A stretch of DNA of 64,000 nucleotides, from contig NC_092569.1 in NCBI RefSeq assembly GCF_037975245.1, forward strand, positions 7,436,501 to 7,500,500, given 5' to 3'. Under the pieces are notes generated by a model, which worked only from the letters and a program-made list of their open reading frames with translations, had not been told where the DNA came from and did no database searches. Source of the DNA: Apostichopus japonicus (Eukaryota; Echinodermata; Holothuroidea; Aspidochirotida; Stichopodidae). Position 1 is the first letter of the stretch, and every line of letters begins with the position of its first letter. Shown here piece after piece: positions 26,700 to 39,317 of this stretch. A program made the translations under genes and the position numbers.

Positions 26700-27790
26700 G
26701 GTATCGATCAATCGAATGTGCGGTACCGATCAATCGAATGTGCGGTATCGATCAATCGATAGCGCAGAATCGAGCAATCGAATGTGCGGTACCGATCAAT
26801 CGAATGTGCGTTACCGATCAATCGAATGTGCGGTACCGATTAATCGATGTGCGGTATCGATCAATCGAATGTGCGGTATCGATCAATCGAATGTGCGGTA
26901 TCGATCAATCGAATGTGCGTTATCGATCAATCGAATGTGCGGTATCGATCGATCGAATGTGCGCTACCGATCAATCGAATGTGCGGTACCGATCAATCGA
27001 ATGTGCGGTACCGATAAATCGATAGCGCAGTATCGATCAATCGAATGTGCGGTACCGATCAATCGAATGTGCGGTAACGATCAATCGAATGTGCGGTACC
27101 GATCAATCGAATGTGCGGTATCGATCAATCGAATGTGCGGTACCGATCAATCGAATGTGCGGTACCGATCAATCGAATGTGCGGTATTTCTTAATCGAAT
27201 GTGCGGTACCGATCAATCGAATGTGCGTTATCGATCAATCGAATGTGCGGTATCGATCAATCGAAAGTACAGCATCGATCAATCGAATGTGCGTTATCGA
27301 TCAGTCAAATGTGCAGTATCGTTCAATCGAATGTGCGGTATCGATCAATCAAATGTGCGGTATCGATAAATCGAATTTGCCGTATCGATCAATCGAATGC
27401 GCGGTACCGATCAATCGAATGCGTGGTACCGATAAATCGAAAGCGCAGTATCGATCAATAGAATGTGCGGTATCGATCAATCGATGTGCGGTATCGATCA
27501 ATCGAATGTGCGGTATCGATCAATCGAATGTGCGGTATCGATCAATCGAATGTGCGGTACCGATCAATCGAATGTGCGGTATCGATCAATCGAATGTGCG
27601 GTATCGATCAGTCGAATGTGCGGCATCGATCAATCGAATGTGCGGTATCGATCAATCGAATGTGCGGTACCGATTAATCGAATGTGCGGTATCGATCAAT
27701 CGAATGTGCGGTATCGATCAATCGAATGTGCGGTACCGATCAATCGAATGTGCGGTACCGATCAATGGAATGTGCGTTATCGACTAATCG
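26700..27790 (+). repeat. Most consensus-like stretch of the array
   Basis: About 26840-27780 is dominated by plain TATCG and TACCG units; about 27480-27770 shows few other variants, one being GGCATCGATC near 27622. Part of it (26960-27480) recurs at 33362-33880 (offset 6402), including the rare GTATTTCTTAATCG unit near 27183 and 33585 (also near 29821). Low divergence may mean recent homogenisation or local selection; the sequence alone does not decide. Confidence 0.75.
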
Positions 27791-29640
27791 AATGTGCAGT
27801 ATCGATCTATCGAATGTGCCGTACCGATCGCTCGGATGTGTGTTACCGATCAATCGAAAGGACAGCATCGATCAATCGAATGTGCGGTGTCGATCAATCG
27901 AAAGTGCAGCATCGATCAATCGAATGTGCGTTATCGATCAATCGAATGTGCCGTACCGATCAATCGAATGTGCGGTATCGATCAATCGAATGTGCGTTAC
28001 CGATCAATCGAATGTACGGTACCGATCAATCGAATGTGCGGTACCGATCAATCGAATGTGCGGTATCGATCAATGGAATGTGCGGTATCGATCAATCGAA
28101 TGTGCGGTACCAATCAATCGAATCTGCGTATGGATCAATCGAATGTGCGGTACCGATCAATCGAATGTGCGGTACCGATCAATCCAAAGCGCAGTATCGA
28201 TCAATCGATGTGCGTTATCGACTAATCGAATGCGCAGTATCGATCTATCGAATGTGCGGTATCGATGAATCGAATGTGCGGTATCGATCTATCGAATGTG
28301 CGGTACCGATCAATCGAATGTGCGGTATCGATCAATCGAATGTGCGGTACCGATCAATCGAATGTACGGTACCGATCAATCGAATGTGCGGTACCGATCA
28401 ATCGAATGTGCGGTATCGATGAATCGAATGTGCGGTATCGATCAATCGAATGTGCGGTATCGATCAATCGAAAGTGCGGCATCGATAAATCGAATGTGCG
28501 TTATCGATCAGTCAAATGTGCAGTATCGTTCAATCGAATGTGCCGTATCGATCAATCGAATGTGCGGTATCGATCAATCGAATGTGTGGTATCGATCAGT
28601 CGAATGTGCGGTATCGATCAATCGAATGTGCGGTTTCGATCAATCGAATGTGCGGTATCGATCAGTCGAATGTGCCGTATCGATCAATCGAAATCGCCGT
28701 ATCGATCAATCGAATGTGCGGTATTTGTCAATCGAATGTGCCGTACCGATCAATCCAATGTGTGGTATCGATCAATCGAATGTGCGGTACCGATCAATCG
28801 AAAGTGCGGTACCGAACAATCGAATGTGCGGTACCGAACAATCGAATGTGCGGTACCGAACAATCGAATGCGCGGAATCGATCAATCGAATGTGCGGTAC
28901 CGATCAATCGAATGTGCGGTACCGATCAATCGAATGAGCGGTATCGATCAATCGAATGTGCGGTACCGATCAATCGAAAGTGCAGTATCGATCAATCGAA
29001 TGTGCGGTATTTGTCAATCGAATGTGCAGTACCGATAAATCGAATGTGCGGTATCGATCAATCGAATGTGCGGTACCGATTAATCGAAAGTGCAGTATCG
29101 ATCAATCGAATGTGCGGTATTTGTCAATCGAATGTGCAGTACCGATAAATTGAATGTGCGGTATCGATCAATCGAATGTGCGTTACCGATCAGTCGAATG
29201 TACGGTACCGATCAATCGAATGTGCGGTACCGATCAATCGAATGTGCGGTATCGATCAATCGAATGTGCGATATCGATCAATCGAATGTGCGGTACCGAT
29301 CAATCGAATCTGCGGTATGGATCAGTCGAATGTGCGGTATCGATCAATCGATGTGCGTTATCGACTAATGGAATGCGCAGGATCGATCTTTCGAATGTGC
29401 GGTATTTGTCAATCGAATGTGCCGTACCGATCAATCGAATGTGCGGTATCGATGAATCGAATGTGCGTTAACGATCAATCGAATGTACGTTACCGATCAA
29501 TCGAATGTGCGTTATCGATCAATCGAATGTTCGGTACCGATCAGTCGAATGTGCGGTACCGATCAATCGAATACGTGGTACCGATAAATCGAAAGCGCAG
29601 TATCGATCAATCGAATGTGCAGTATCGATCTATTGAATGT
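27790..29640 (+). repeat. Family B segment with 110-bp echo
   Basis: About 27794-28140 repeats 26041-26390 (offset 1753), including GATCGCTCGG at 27826. From 28.27 kb the order follows a family B series (GGCATCGATAAATCG, TCAGTCAAATG, TCGTTCAATCG). AAAGTGCAGTATCG occurs at 28977 and 29087, a 110-bp (5-unit) tandem duplication. A unit with CGAAATCGCCG near 28690 and units with GGATCGATCTTTCG near 29383 are uncommon. Confidence 0.75.
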
Positions 29641-31540
29641 GCGGTATCGATCAATCGAAAGTGCGTTATCGAGCAATCGAATGTGCGTTATCGATCAATC
29701 GAATGTGCCGTACCGATCAATCGAATGTGCGGTATCGATCAATCGAATGTGCGGTACCGATCAATCGAATGTGCGGTATCGATCAATCGAATGTGCGGTA
29801 CCGATCAATCGAATGTGCGGTATTTCTTAATCGAATGTGCGGTACCGATCAATCGAATGTGCGTTATCGATCAATCGAATGTGCGGTATCGATCAATCGA
29901 AAGTACAGCATCGATCAATCGAATGTGTGTTATCGATCAGTCAAATGTGCAGTATCGTTCAATCGAATGTGCGGTATCGATCAATCGAATGTGCGGTATC
30001 GATCAATCGAATGTGCGGTATCGATCAGTCGAATGTGCGGTATCGATCAATCGAATGTGCGCTTTCGATCAGTCGAATGTGCGGTATCGATCAGTCGAAT
30101 GTGCGGTATCGATCAATCGAATGTGCCGTATCGATCAATCGAATGTGCGGTATTTGTCAATCGAATGTGCGTTATCGACTAATCGAATGTGCAGTATCGA
30201 TCAATCGATGTGCGTTATCGACTAATCGAATGTGCGGTATCGATCTATCGAATGTGCGTTATCAATCAATCGAATGTGCGGTATCGATCAATCGAATGGG
30301 ATACCGAAAATCGAATGTGCCGTACCGATCAATCGCATTTGTGTAACCGATCAATCGAATGTGCGTTATCGATCAATCGAATGTGCGGTATCGATCAATC
30401 GAAAGTGCAGCAACGATCAATCGAATGTGCGTTATCGATCAATCGAATGTGCGGCACCGATCAATCGAATGTGCGGTATCGATCAATTGAATGTGCGTTA
30501 TCGATCAATCGAAAGTGTGGTACCGAACAATCGAATATGCGGTACCGATCAATCGAATGTGCGGTACCGAACAATCGAATGCGCGGTATCGATCAACTGA
30601 AAGTGCGGTATCGATCAATCGAATGTGCGCTTTCGATCAGTCGAATGTGCGGTATCGATCAGTCGAATGTGCGGTATCGATCAATCGAATGTGCCGTATC
30701 GATCAATCGAATGTGCGGTATTTGTCAATCGAATGTGCGTTATCGACTAATCGAATGTGCAGTATCGATCAATCGATGTGCGTTATCGAATAATCGAATG
30801 TGCGGTTTCGATCTATCGAATGTGCGTTATCAATCAATCGAATGTGCGGTATCGATCAATCGAATGGGATACCGAAAATCGAATGTGCCGTACCGATCAA
30901 TCGCATTTGTGTAACCGATCAATCGAATGTGCGTTATCGATCAATCGAATGTGCGGTATCGATCAATCGAAAGTGCAGCAACGATCAATCGAATGTGCGT
31001 TATCGATCAATCGAATGTGCGGCACCGATCAATCGAATGTGCGGTATCGATCAATTGAATGTGCGTTATCGATCAATCGAAAGTGTGGTACCGAACAATC
31101 GAATATGCGGTACCGATCAATCGAATGTGCGGTACCGAACAATCGAATGCGCGGTATCGATCAACTGAAAGTGCGGTACCGATCAATCGAATGTGCGGTA
31201 TCGATCAATCGAATGAGCGGTACTGATAAATCGAAAGCGCAGTATCGATCAATCGAATGTGCGGTATCGATGAATCGAATGTGCGGTATCGATCAATCGA
31301 ATGTGCGGTACCGATAAATCGATTTGCGTTATCGACTAATCGAATGTGCGGTATCGTTCAATCGATTGCGCAGTATCGATTAATCGAATGTGCGGCACCG
31401 ATCAATCGATGTGCGTTATCGACTAATCGAATGTGCAGTATCGATCAATCGATGTGCGTTATCGACTAATCGAATGTGCAGTATCGATCTATCGAATGTG
31501 CGTTATCGATCAATCGAATGTGCGGTATCGATCAATCGAA
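29640..31540 (+). repeat. Block with 568-bp tandem HOR (two copies)
   Basis: Copies of a 568-bp HOR lie at about 30032-30599 and 30600-31167. GTGCGCTTTCGATCAGTCG, GGGATACCGAAAATCG, CGCATTTGTGTAACC and CAACTGAAAGTG occur in order in both. The only clear differences I saw are CGAATAATCG and GGTTTCGATC in the second copy near 30787. About 29880-30600 matches 34722-35442 (offset 4842), and 30600-31540 matches 36032-36972 (offset 5432). Confidence 0.87.
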
Positions 31541-34500
31541 TGGGATACCGAAAATCGAATGTGCCGTACCGATCAATCGAATTTGTGTTACCGATCAATC
31601 GAATGTGCGTTATCGATCAATCGAATGTGCGGAATCGATCAATCGAAATTGCAGCAACGATCAATCGAATGTGCGTTATCGATCAATCGAATGTGCGGTA
31701 TCGATCAATCGATGTGCGTTATCGACTAATCGAATGTGAAGTATCGATCTATCGAATATGCGGTATCGATCAATCGAATGTGCGGTATCGATCAATCGAA
31801 TGTGCGGTATCGATCAATCGAATGTGCGGTATCGATCAATCGAATGTGCAGTATCGATCAATCGAACGCGCAGTATCGATCAATCGAATGTGCGGTACCG
31901 ATCAATCGAATTTGCCGTATCGATCAATCGAATGTGCGGTATCGATCAGTCGAATGTGCGGTATCGACTAATAGAATGTGCAGTATCGTTCAATCGAATG
32001 TGCGGTATCGATCAATCCAATGTGCGGTATTTGTCAATCGAATGTGCCGTACCGATCAATCGAATGTGTGGTATCGATCAATCGAATGCGCGGTATCGAT
32101 CAACTGAAAGTCCGGTACCGAACAATCGAATGTGCGGTACCGATCAATCGAATGTGCGGTACCAAACAATCGAATGCGCGGTATCGATCAACTGAAAGTG
32201 CGCTACCGATCAATCGAAAGTGCGGTACCGATCAATCGAATGAGCGGTACTGATAAATCGAAAGCGCAGTATCGATCAATGGAATGTGTGGTATCGATGA
32301 ATCGAATGTGCGGTATCGATCAATCGAATGTGCGGTACCGATAAATCGAAAGTGCAGTATCGATCAATCGAATGTGCGGTATTTGTCAATCGAATGTGCA
32401 GTACCGATCAATCCAATGTGCGGTATCGATCAGACGAATGTGCGGTATCGATCAGTCGAATGTGCGGTATCGATCAATCGAATGTGCGGTTTCGATCAAT
32501 CGAATGTGCGGTACCGATTAATTGATTTGCGTTATCGACTAAACGAATGTGCGGTATCGTTCAATCGAATGTGCGGTATCGATCAATCGAATGTGCGGTA
32601 TCGATCAATCGAATGTGCGGTATCGATCAGTCGAATGTGCGGCATCGATCAATCGAATGTGCGGTATCGATCAGTCGAATGTGCCGTATCGATCAATCGA
32701 ATGTGCCGTATCGATCAATCGAACGTGCGGTATTTGTCAATCGAATGTGCCGTACCGATCAATCGAATGTGCGGTATCGATGAATCGAATGTGCGTTATC
32801 GATCAATCGAATGTGCGGTATCGATCAGTCGAATGTGCCGTATCGATCAATCGATGTGCGTTATCGACTAATCGAATGCGCAGTATCGATCTATCGAATA
32901 TGCGTTATCGGTCAATCGAAAGTGCAGTACCGATTAATCGTATGTGCGGTACCGATCAATCAAATGTTCGGTACCGATCAATCGAATGTGCGGTATCGAT
33001 CAATCGAATGTGCGGTACCGATCAATCGAATGTGCGGTATCGATCAATCGATAGCCCAGAATCGAGCAATCGAATGTGCGGTACCGATCAATCGAATGTG
33101 CGTTACCGATCAATCGAATGTGCGGTACCGATCAATCGAATGTGCGGTACCGATAAGTCGAAAGCGCAGTATCGATCAATCGAATGTGCGGTATCGATCA
33201 ATCGATGTGCGTTATCGACTAATCGAATGCGCAGTATCGATCTATCGAATGTGCGGTATCGATCAATCGAATGTGCGGTATCGATCAATCGAATGTGCGG
33301 TACCGATCAATCGAATGTGCGGTATCGATCAATCGATAGCGCAGAATCGAGCAATCGAATGTGCGGTACCGATCAATCGAATGTGCGGTACCGATCAATC
33401 GAATGTGCGGTATCGATAAATCGATAGCGCAGTATCGATCAATCGAATGTGCGGTACCGATCATTCGAATGTGCGGTAACGATCAATCGAATGTGCGGTA
33501 CCGATCAATCGAATGTGCGGTATCGATCAATCGAATGTGCGGTACCGATCAATCGAATGTGCGGTACCGATCAATCGAATGTGCGGTATTTCTTAATCGA
33601 ATGTGCGGTACCGATCAATCGAATGTGCGTTATCGATCAATCGAATGTGCGGTATCGATCAATCGAAAGTACAGCATCGATCAATCGAATGTGCGTTATC
33701 GATCAGTCAAATGTGCAGTATCGTTCAATCGAATGTGCGGTATCGATCAATCGAATGTGCGGTATCGATTAATCGAATTTGCCGTATCGATCAATCGAAT
33801 GCGCGGTACCGATCAATCGAATGCGTGGTACCGATAAATCGAAAGCGCAGTATCGATCAATAGAATGTGCGGTATCGATCAATCGATGTGCGTTATCGAA
33901 TAATCGAATGCGCAATATCGATCTATCGAATGTGCGGTATCGATCAATCGAATGTGCGGTATCGATCAATCGAATGTGCAGTATCGATCAATCGAATGTG
34001 CGGTATCGATCAGTCGAATGTGCGGTATCAATCAATCGAATGTGCGGTTTCGATCAATCGAATGTGCGGTACCGATCAATCGATTTGCGTTATCGACTAA
34101 ACGAATGTGCGGTATCGTTCAATCGAATGTGCGGTATCGATCAATCGAATGTGCGGTATCGATCAATCGAATGTGCGGTATCGATCAGTCGAATGTGCGG
34201 CATCGATCAATCGAATGTGCGGTATCGATCAATCGAATGTGCGGTATCAATCAATCGAATGTGCGGTATCGATCAATGGAAAGTACAACATCGATCAATC
34301 GAAAATGCGTTATCGATCAGTCAAATGTGCAGTATCGTTCAATCGAATGTGAGGTGTCGATCAATCGAATGTGCGGTATCGATCAATAAAATGTGCGGTA
34401 TCAATCAGTCGAATGTGCTGTATCAATCAATCGAATGTGCGGTTTCGATCAATAGAATGTGCGGTATCGATCAGTCCAATGTGCCGTATCGATAAATCGA

Positions 34501-34720
34501 AAGCGCAGTATCGATGAATCGAATGTGCGGTATCGATGAATCGAATGTGCGGTATCGATCTATCGAATGTGCGCTACCGATCAATCGAATGTGCGGTATC
34601 GATCAATCGAATGTGCGGTACCGATCAATCGAATGTACGGTACCGATCAATCGAATGTGCGGTACCGATCAATCGAATGTGCGGTATCGATGAATCGAAT
34701 GTGCGGTATCGATCAATCGA
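31540..34720 (+). repeat. Family B/C mixed segment
   Basis: About 31800-32840 is an older copy of the series at 36950-37985 and 39343-40378, with CGAACGCGCAG, GACTAATAGAATG, CAACTGAAAGTCC, CCAAACAATCG, TCAGACGAATG and TTGATTTGCG in the same order. About 33040-33360 has two CGATAGC(C/G)CAGAATCGAGC units. About 33362-33880 repeats 26960-27480. About 34240-34500 resembles 11.0-11.25 kb (GAAAATGCG, GAGGTGTCG). No non-satellite sequence is seen. Confidence 0.75.
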
Positions 34721-34721
34721 A

Positions 34722-36972
34722 TGTGCGGTATCGATCAATCGAAAGTACAGCATCGATCAATCGAATGTGTGTTATCGATCAGTCAAATGTGCAGTATCGT
34801 TCAATCGAATGTGCGGTATCGATCAATCGAATGTGCGGTATCGATCAATCGAATGTGCGGTATCGATCAGTCGAATGTGCGGTATCGATCAATCGAATGT
34901 GCGCTTTCGATCAGTCGAATGTGCGGTATCGATCAGTCGAATGTGCGGTATCGATCAATCGAATGTGCCGTATCGATCAATCGAATGTGCGGTATTTGTC
35001 AATCGAATGTGCGTTATCGACTAATCGAATGTGCAGTATCGATCAATCGATGTGCGTTATCGACTAATCGAATGTGCGGTATCGATCTATCGAATGTGCG
35101 TTATCAATCAATCGAATGTGCGGTATCGATCAATCGAATGGGATACCGAAAATCGAATGTGCCGTACCGATCAATCGAATTTGTGTTACCGATCAATCGA
35201 ATGTGCGTTATCGATCAATCGAATGTGCGGTATCGATCAATCGAAAGTGCAGCAACGATCAATCGAATGTGCGTTATCGATCAATCGAATGTGCGGCACC
35301 GATCAATCGAATGTGCGGTATCGATCAATCGAATGTGCGTTATCGATCAATCGAAAGTGTGGTACCGAACAATCGAATATGCGGTACCGATCAATCGAAT
35401 GTGCGGTACCGAACAATCGAATGCGCGGTATCGATCAACTGAAAGTGCGGTACCGATCAATCGAATGTGCCGTATCGATCAATCGAATGTGCCGTATCGA
35501 TCAATCGAATGTGCGGTATTTGTCAATCGAATGTGCGTTATCGACTAATCGAATGTGCAGTATCGATCAATCGATGTGCGTTATCGAGTAATCGAATGTG
35601 CGGTATCGATCTATCGAATGTGCGTTATCAATCAATCGAATGTGCGGTATCGATCAATCGAATGGGATACCGAAAATCGAATGTGCCGTACCGATCAATC
35701 GAATTTGTGTTACCGATCAATCGAATGTGCGTTATCGATCAATCGAATGTGCGGTATCGATCAATCGAAAGTGCAGCAACGATCAATCGAATGTGCGTTA
35801 TCGATCAATCGAATGTGCGGCACCGATCAATCGAATGTGCGGTATCGATCAATCGAATGTGCGTTATCGATCAATCGAAAGTGTGGTACCGAACAATCGA
35901 ATATGCGGTACCGATCAATCGAATGTGCGGTACCGAACAATCGAATGCGCGGTATCGATCAATCGAATGTGCGTTATCGATCAATCGAAAGTGTGGTACC
36001 GAACAATCGAATATGCGGTACCGATCAGTCGAATGTGCGGTATCGATCAATCGAATGTGCGCTTTCGATCAGTCGAATGTGCGGTATCGATCAGTCGAAT
36101 GTGCGGTATCGATCAATCGAATGTGCCGTATCGATCAATCGAATGTGCGGTATTTGTCAATCGAATGTGCGTTATCGACTAATCGAATGTGCAGTATCGA
36201 TCAATCGATGTGCGTTATCGACTAATCGAATGTGCGGTATCGATCTATCGAATGTGCGTTATCAATCAATCGAATGTGCGGTATCGATCAATCGAATGGG
36301 ATACCGAAAATCGAATGTGCCGTACCGATCAATCGAATTTGTGTTACCGATCAATCGAATGTGCGTTATCGATCAATCGAATGTGCGGTATCGATCAATC
36401 GAAAGTGCAGCAACGATCAATCGAATGTGCGTTATCGATCAATCGAATGTGCGGCACCGATCAATCGAATGTGCGGTATCGATCAATCGAATGTGCGTTA
36501 TCGATCAATCGAAAGTGTGGTACCGAACAATCGAATATGCGGTACCGATCAATCGAATGTGCGGTACCGAACAATCGAATGCGCGGTATCGATCAACTGA
36601 AAGTGCGGTACCGATCAATCGAATGTGCGGTATCGATCAATCGAATGAGCGGTACTGATAAATCGAAAGCGCAGTATCGATCAATCGAATGTGCGGTATC
36701 GATGAATCGAATGTGCGGTATCGATCAATCGAATGTGCGGTACCGATAAATCGATTTGCGTTATCGACTAATCGAATGTGCGGTATCGTTCAATCGATTG
36801 CGCAGTATCGATTAATCGAATGTGCGGCACCGATCAATCGATGTGCGTTATCGACTAATCGAATGTGCAGTATCGATCAATCGATGTGCGTTATCGACTA
36901 ATCGAATGTGCAGTATCGATCTATCGAATGTGCGTTATCGATCAATCGAATGTGCGGTATCGATCAATCGAA
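34722..36972 (+). repeat. HOR of 0.52-0.63 kb, three copies
   Basis: The 568-bp HOR of 30.0-31.2 kb is present three times here. The marker GGGATACCGAAAATCG lies near 35141, 35665 and 36299, so the successive periods are 524 and 634 bp. The differences from 568 are -44 and +66, or two and three units. All three have CGAATTTGTGTTACC, where the 30-kb pair has CGCATTTGTGTAACC. After the last copy, 36600-36972 follows 31168-31540, including TCGTTCAATCGATTGCGCAG. Confidence 0.87.
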
Positions 36973-39310
36973 TGTGCGGTATCGATCAATCGAATGTGCA
37001 GTATCGATCAATCGAACGCGCAGTATCGATCAATCGAATGTGCGGTACCGATCAATCGAATTTGCCGTATCGATCAATCGAATGTGCGGTACCGATCAAT
37101 CGGTTTGCGTTATCGACTAATAGAATGTGCAGTATCGTTCAATCGAATGTGCGGTATCGATCAATCCAATGTGCGGTATTTGTCAATCGAATGTGCCGTA
37201 CCGATCAATCGAATGTGTGGTATCGATCAATCGAATGCGCGGTATCGATCAACTGAAAGTCCGGTACCGAACAATCGAATGTGCGGTACCGATCAATCGA
37301 ATGTGCGGTACCAAACAATCGAATGCGCGGTATCGATCAACTGAAAGTGCGCTACCGATCAATCGAAAGTGCGGTACCGATCAATCGAATGAGCGGTACT
37401 GATAAATCGAAAGCGCAGTATCGATCAATGGAATGTGTGGTATCGATGAATCGAATGTGCGGTATCGATCAATCGAATGTGCGGTACCGATAAATCGAAA
37501 GTGCAGTATCGATCAATCGAATGTGCGGTATTTGTCAATCGAATGTGCAGTACCGATCAATCCAATGTGCGGTATCGATCAGACGAATGTGCGGTATCGA
37601 TCAGTCGAATGTGCGGTATCGATCAATCGAATGTGCGGTTTCGATCAATCGAATGTGCGGTACCGATTAATTGATTTGCGTAATCGACTAAACGAATGTG
37701 CGGTATCGTTCAATCGAATGTGCGGTATCGATCAATCGAATGTGCGGTATCGATCAATCGAATGTGCGGTATCGATCAGTCGAATGTGCGGCATCGATCA
37801 ATCGAATGTGCGGTATCGATCAGTCGAATGTGCCGTATCGATCAATCGAATGTGCCGTATCGATCAATCGAACGTGCGGTATTTGTCAATCGAATGTGCC
37901 GTACCGATCAATCGAATGTGCGGTATCGATGAATCGAATGTGCGTTATCGATCAATCGAATGTGCGGTATCGATCAGTCGAATGTGCCGTATCGATCAAT
38001 CGAACGTGCCGTATCGATCAATCGAACGTGCGGTATTTGTCAATCGAATGTGCCGTACCGATCAATCGAATGTGAGGTATCGATCAATCGAATGCGCGGT
38101 ATCGATCAACTGAAAGTCCGGTACCGAACAATCGAATGTGCGGTACCGATCAATCGAATGTGCGGTACCGAACAATCGAATGCGCGGTATCGATCAACTG
38201 AAAGTGCGGTACCGATCAATCGAATGTGCGGTACCGATCAATCGAATAATCGGTAATGATAAATCGAAAGCGCAGTATCGATCTATCGAATGTGCGGTAT
38301 CGATCAATCGAATGTGCGGTGTCGATCAATCGAATGTGCGCTACCGATCAATCGAATATGCGTTACCGATCAATCGTATGTGCGTTACCGATCAATCGAA
38401 TGTTCGGTACCGATCAATCGAATGTGTTGTATCGATCAATCGAATGTGCGGTATCGATCTATCGAATGTGCGGTATCGATCAATCGAATGTGCGGTGTCG
38501 ATCAATCGAATGTGCGGTACCGATCAATCGAATGTGCGGCAGCGATAAATCGAAAGCGCAGTATCGATCAATCGAATGTGTGGTATCGATCAATCGATGT
38601 GCGTTATCGACTTATCGAATGCGCAGTATCGATCTATCGAAAGTGCGGGATCGATCAATCGAATGTGCGGTATCGATCAATCGAATGTTCGCTACCGATC
38701 TATCGAATGTGCGGTACCGATCAATCGAATGTGCGGTATCGGTCAATCGAAAGTGCGTTACCGATCAATCGTATGTGCGGTATCGATCAATCGAATGTGC
38801 GGTACCGATTAATCGAATCTGCGCTACCGATCAATCGAATGTGCGGTATCGGTCAATCGAAAGTGCGTTACCGATCAATCGTATGTGCGGTATCGATCAA
38901 TCGAATGTGCGGTACCGATTAATCGAATCTGCGCTACCGATCAATCGAATGTGCGGTATCGATCAATCGATAGAGCAGAATCGATCAATCGAATGTGCGG
39001 TACCGATCAATCGAATGTGCGGTACCGATCAATCGAATGTGCGGTACCGATAAATCGAAAGCGCAGTATCGATCAATCGACCTGGCGGTACCGATCAATC
39101 GATGTGCGTTATCGACTGATCGCATGCGCAGTATCGATCTATCGATAGAGCAGAATCGATCAATCGAATGTGCGGTACCGATCAATCGAATGTGCGGTAC
39201 CGATCAATCGAATGTGCGGTACCGATAAATCGAAAGCGCAGTATCGATCAATCGACCTGGCGGTACCGATCAATCGATGTGCGTTATCGACTGATCGAAT
39301 GCGCAGTATC
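36915..39310 (+). repeat. 2393-bp tandem duplication, copy 1
   Basis: This is followed directly by copy 2 at 39311-41708. Every variant unit checked falls at offset 2393. By eye I see only about four substitutions: GGCAGCGAT near 38539 against GGTACCGAT, GATCAATCG near 38719 against GATCTATCG, and GATCAATTG near 39425 in copy 2. This is the least diverged large duplication in the window. Copy 1 contains a 110-bp tandem pair (about 38734-38953) and a 175-bp tandem pair at its right end. Confidence 0.92.
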
Positions 39311-39317
39311 GATCTAT
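38968..39317 (+). repeat. 175-bp HOR, tandem pair
   Basis: Two 175-bp copies (seven 22-bp units and one 21-bp unit) carry CGATAGAGCAGAATCG, three GGTACCGAT units, GATAAATCGAAAGCGCAG, CGACCTGGCGG and CGATGTGCGTTATCGACT. The first copy ends with GATCGCATGCG, the second with GATCGAATGCG. The pair recurs at about 41361-41710 and 43685-44034; a single or partial form lies at 44715-45020. CGACCTGG (CGACCGGG near 44825, 55220 and 57279) is a good marker of this HOR. Confidence 0.9.

Noticed and set aside
33103-33288. Reverse-strand open frames of 61-95 codons (also at 695-895, 6039-6239, 41553-41840, 62202-62423 and others)
   Set aside because: They appear only where the recurrent cassette replaces GATCAATCG with GATAAATCG, GACTAATCG or GATCTATCG and so removes the regular TGA. 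They are a by-product of these variants.
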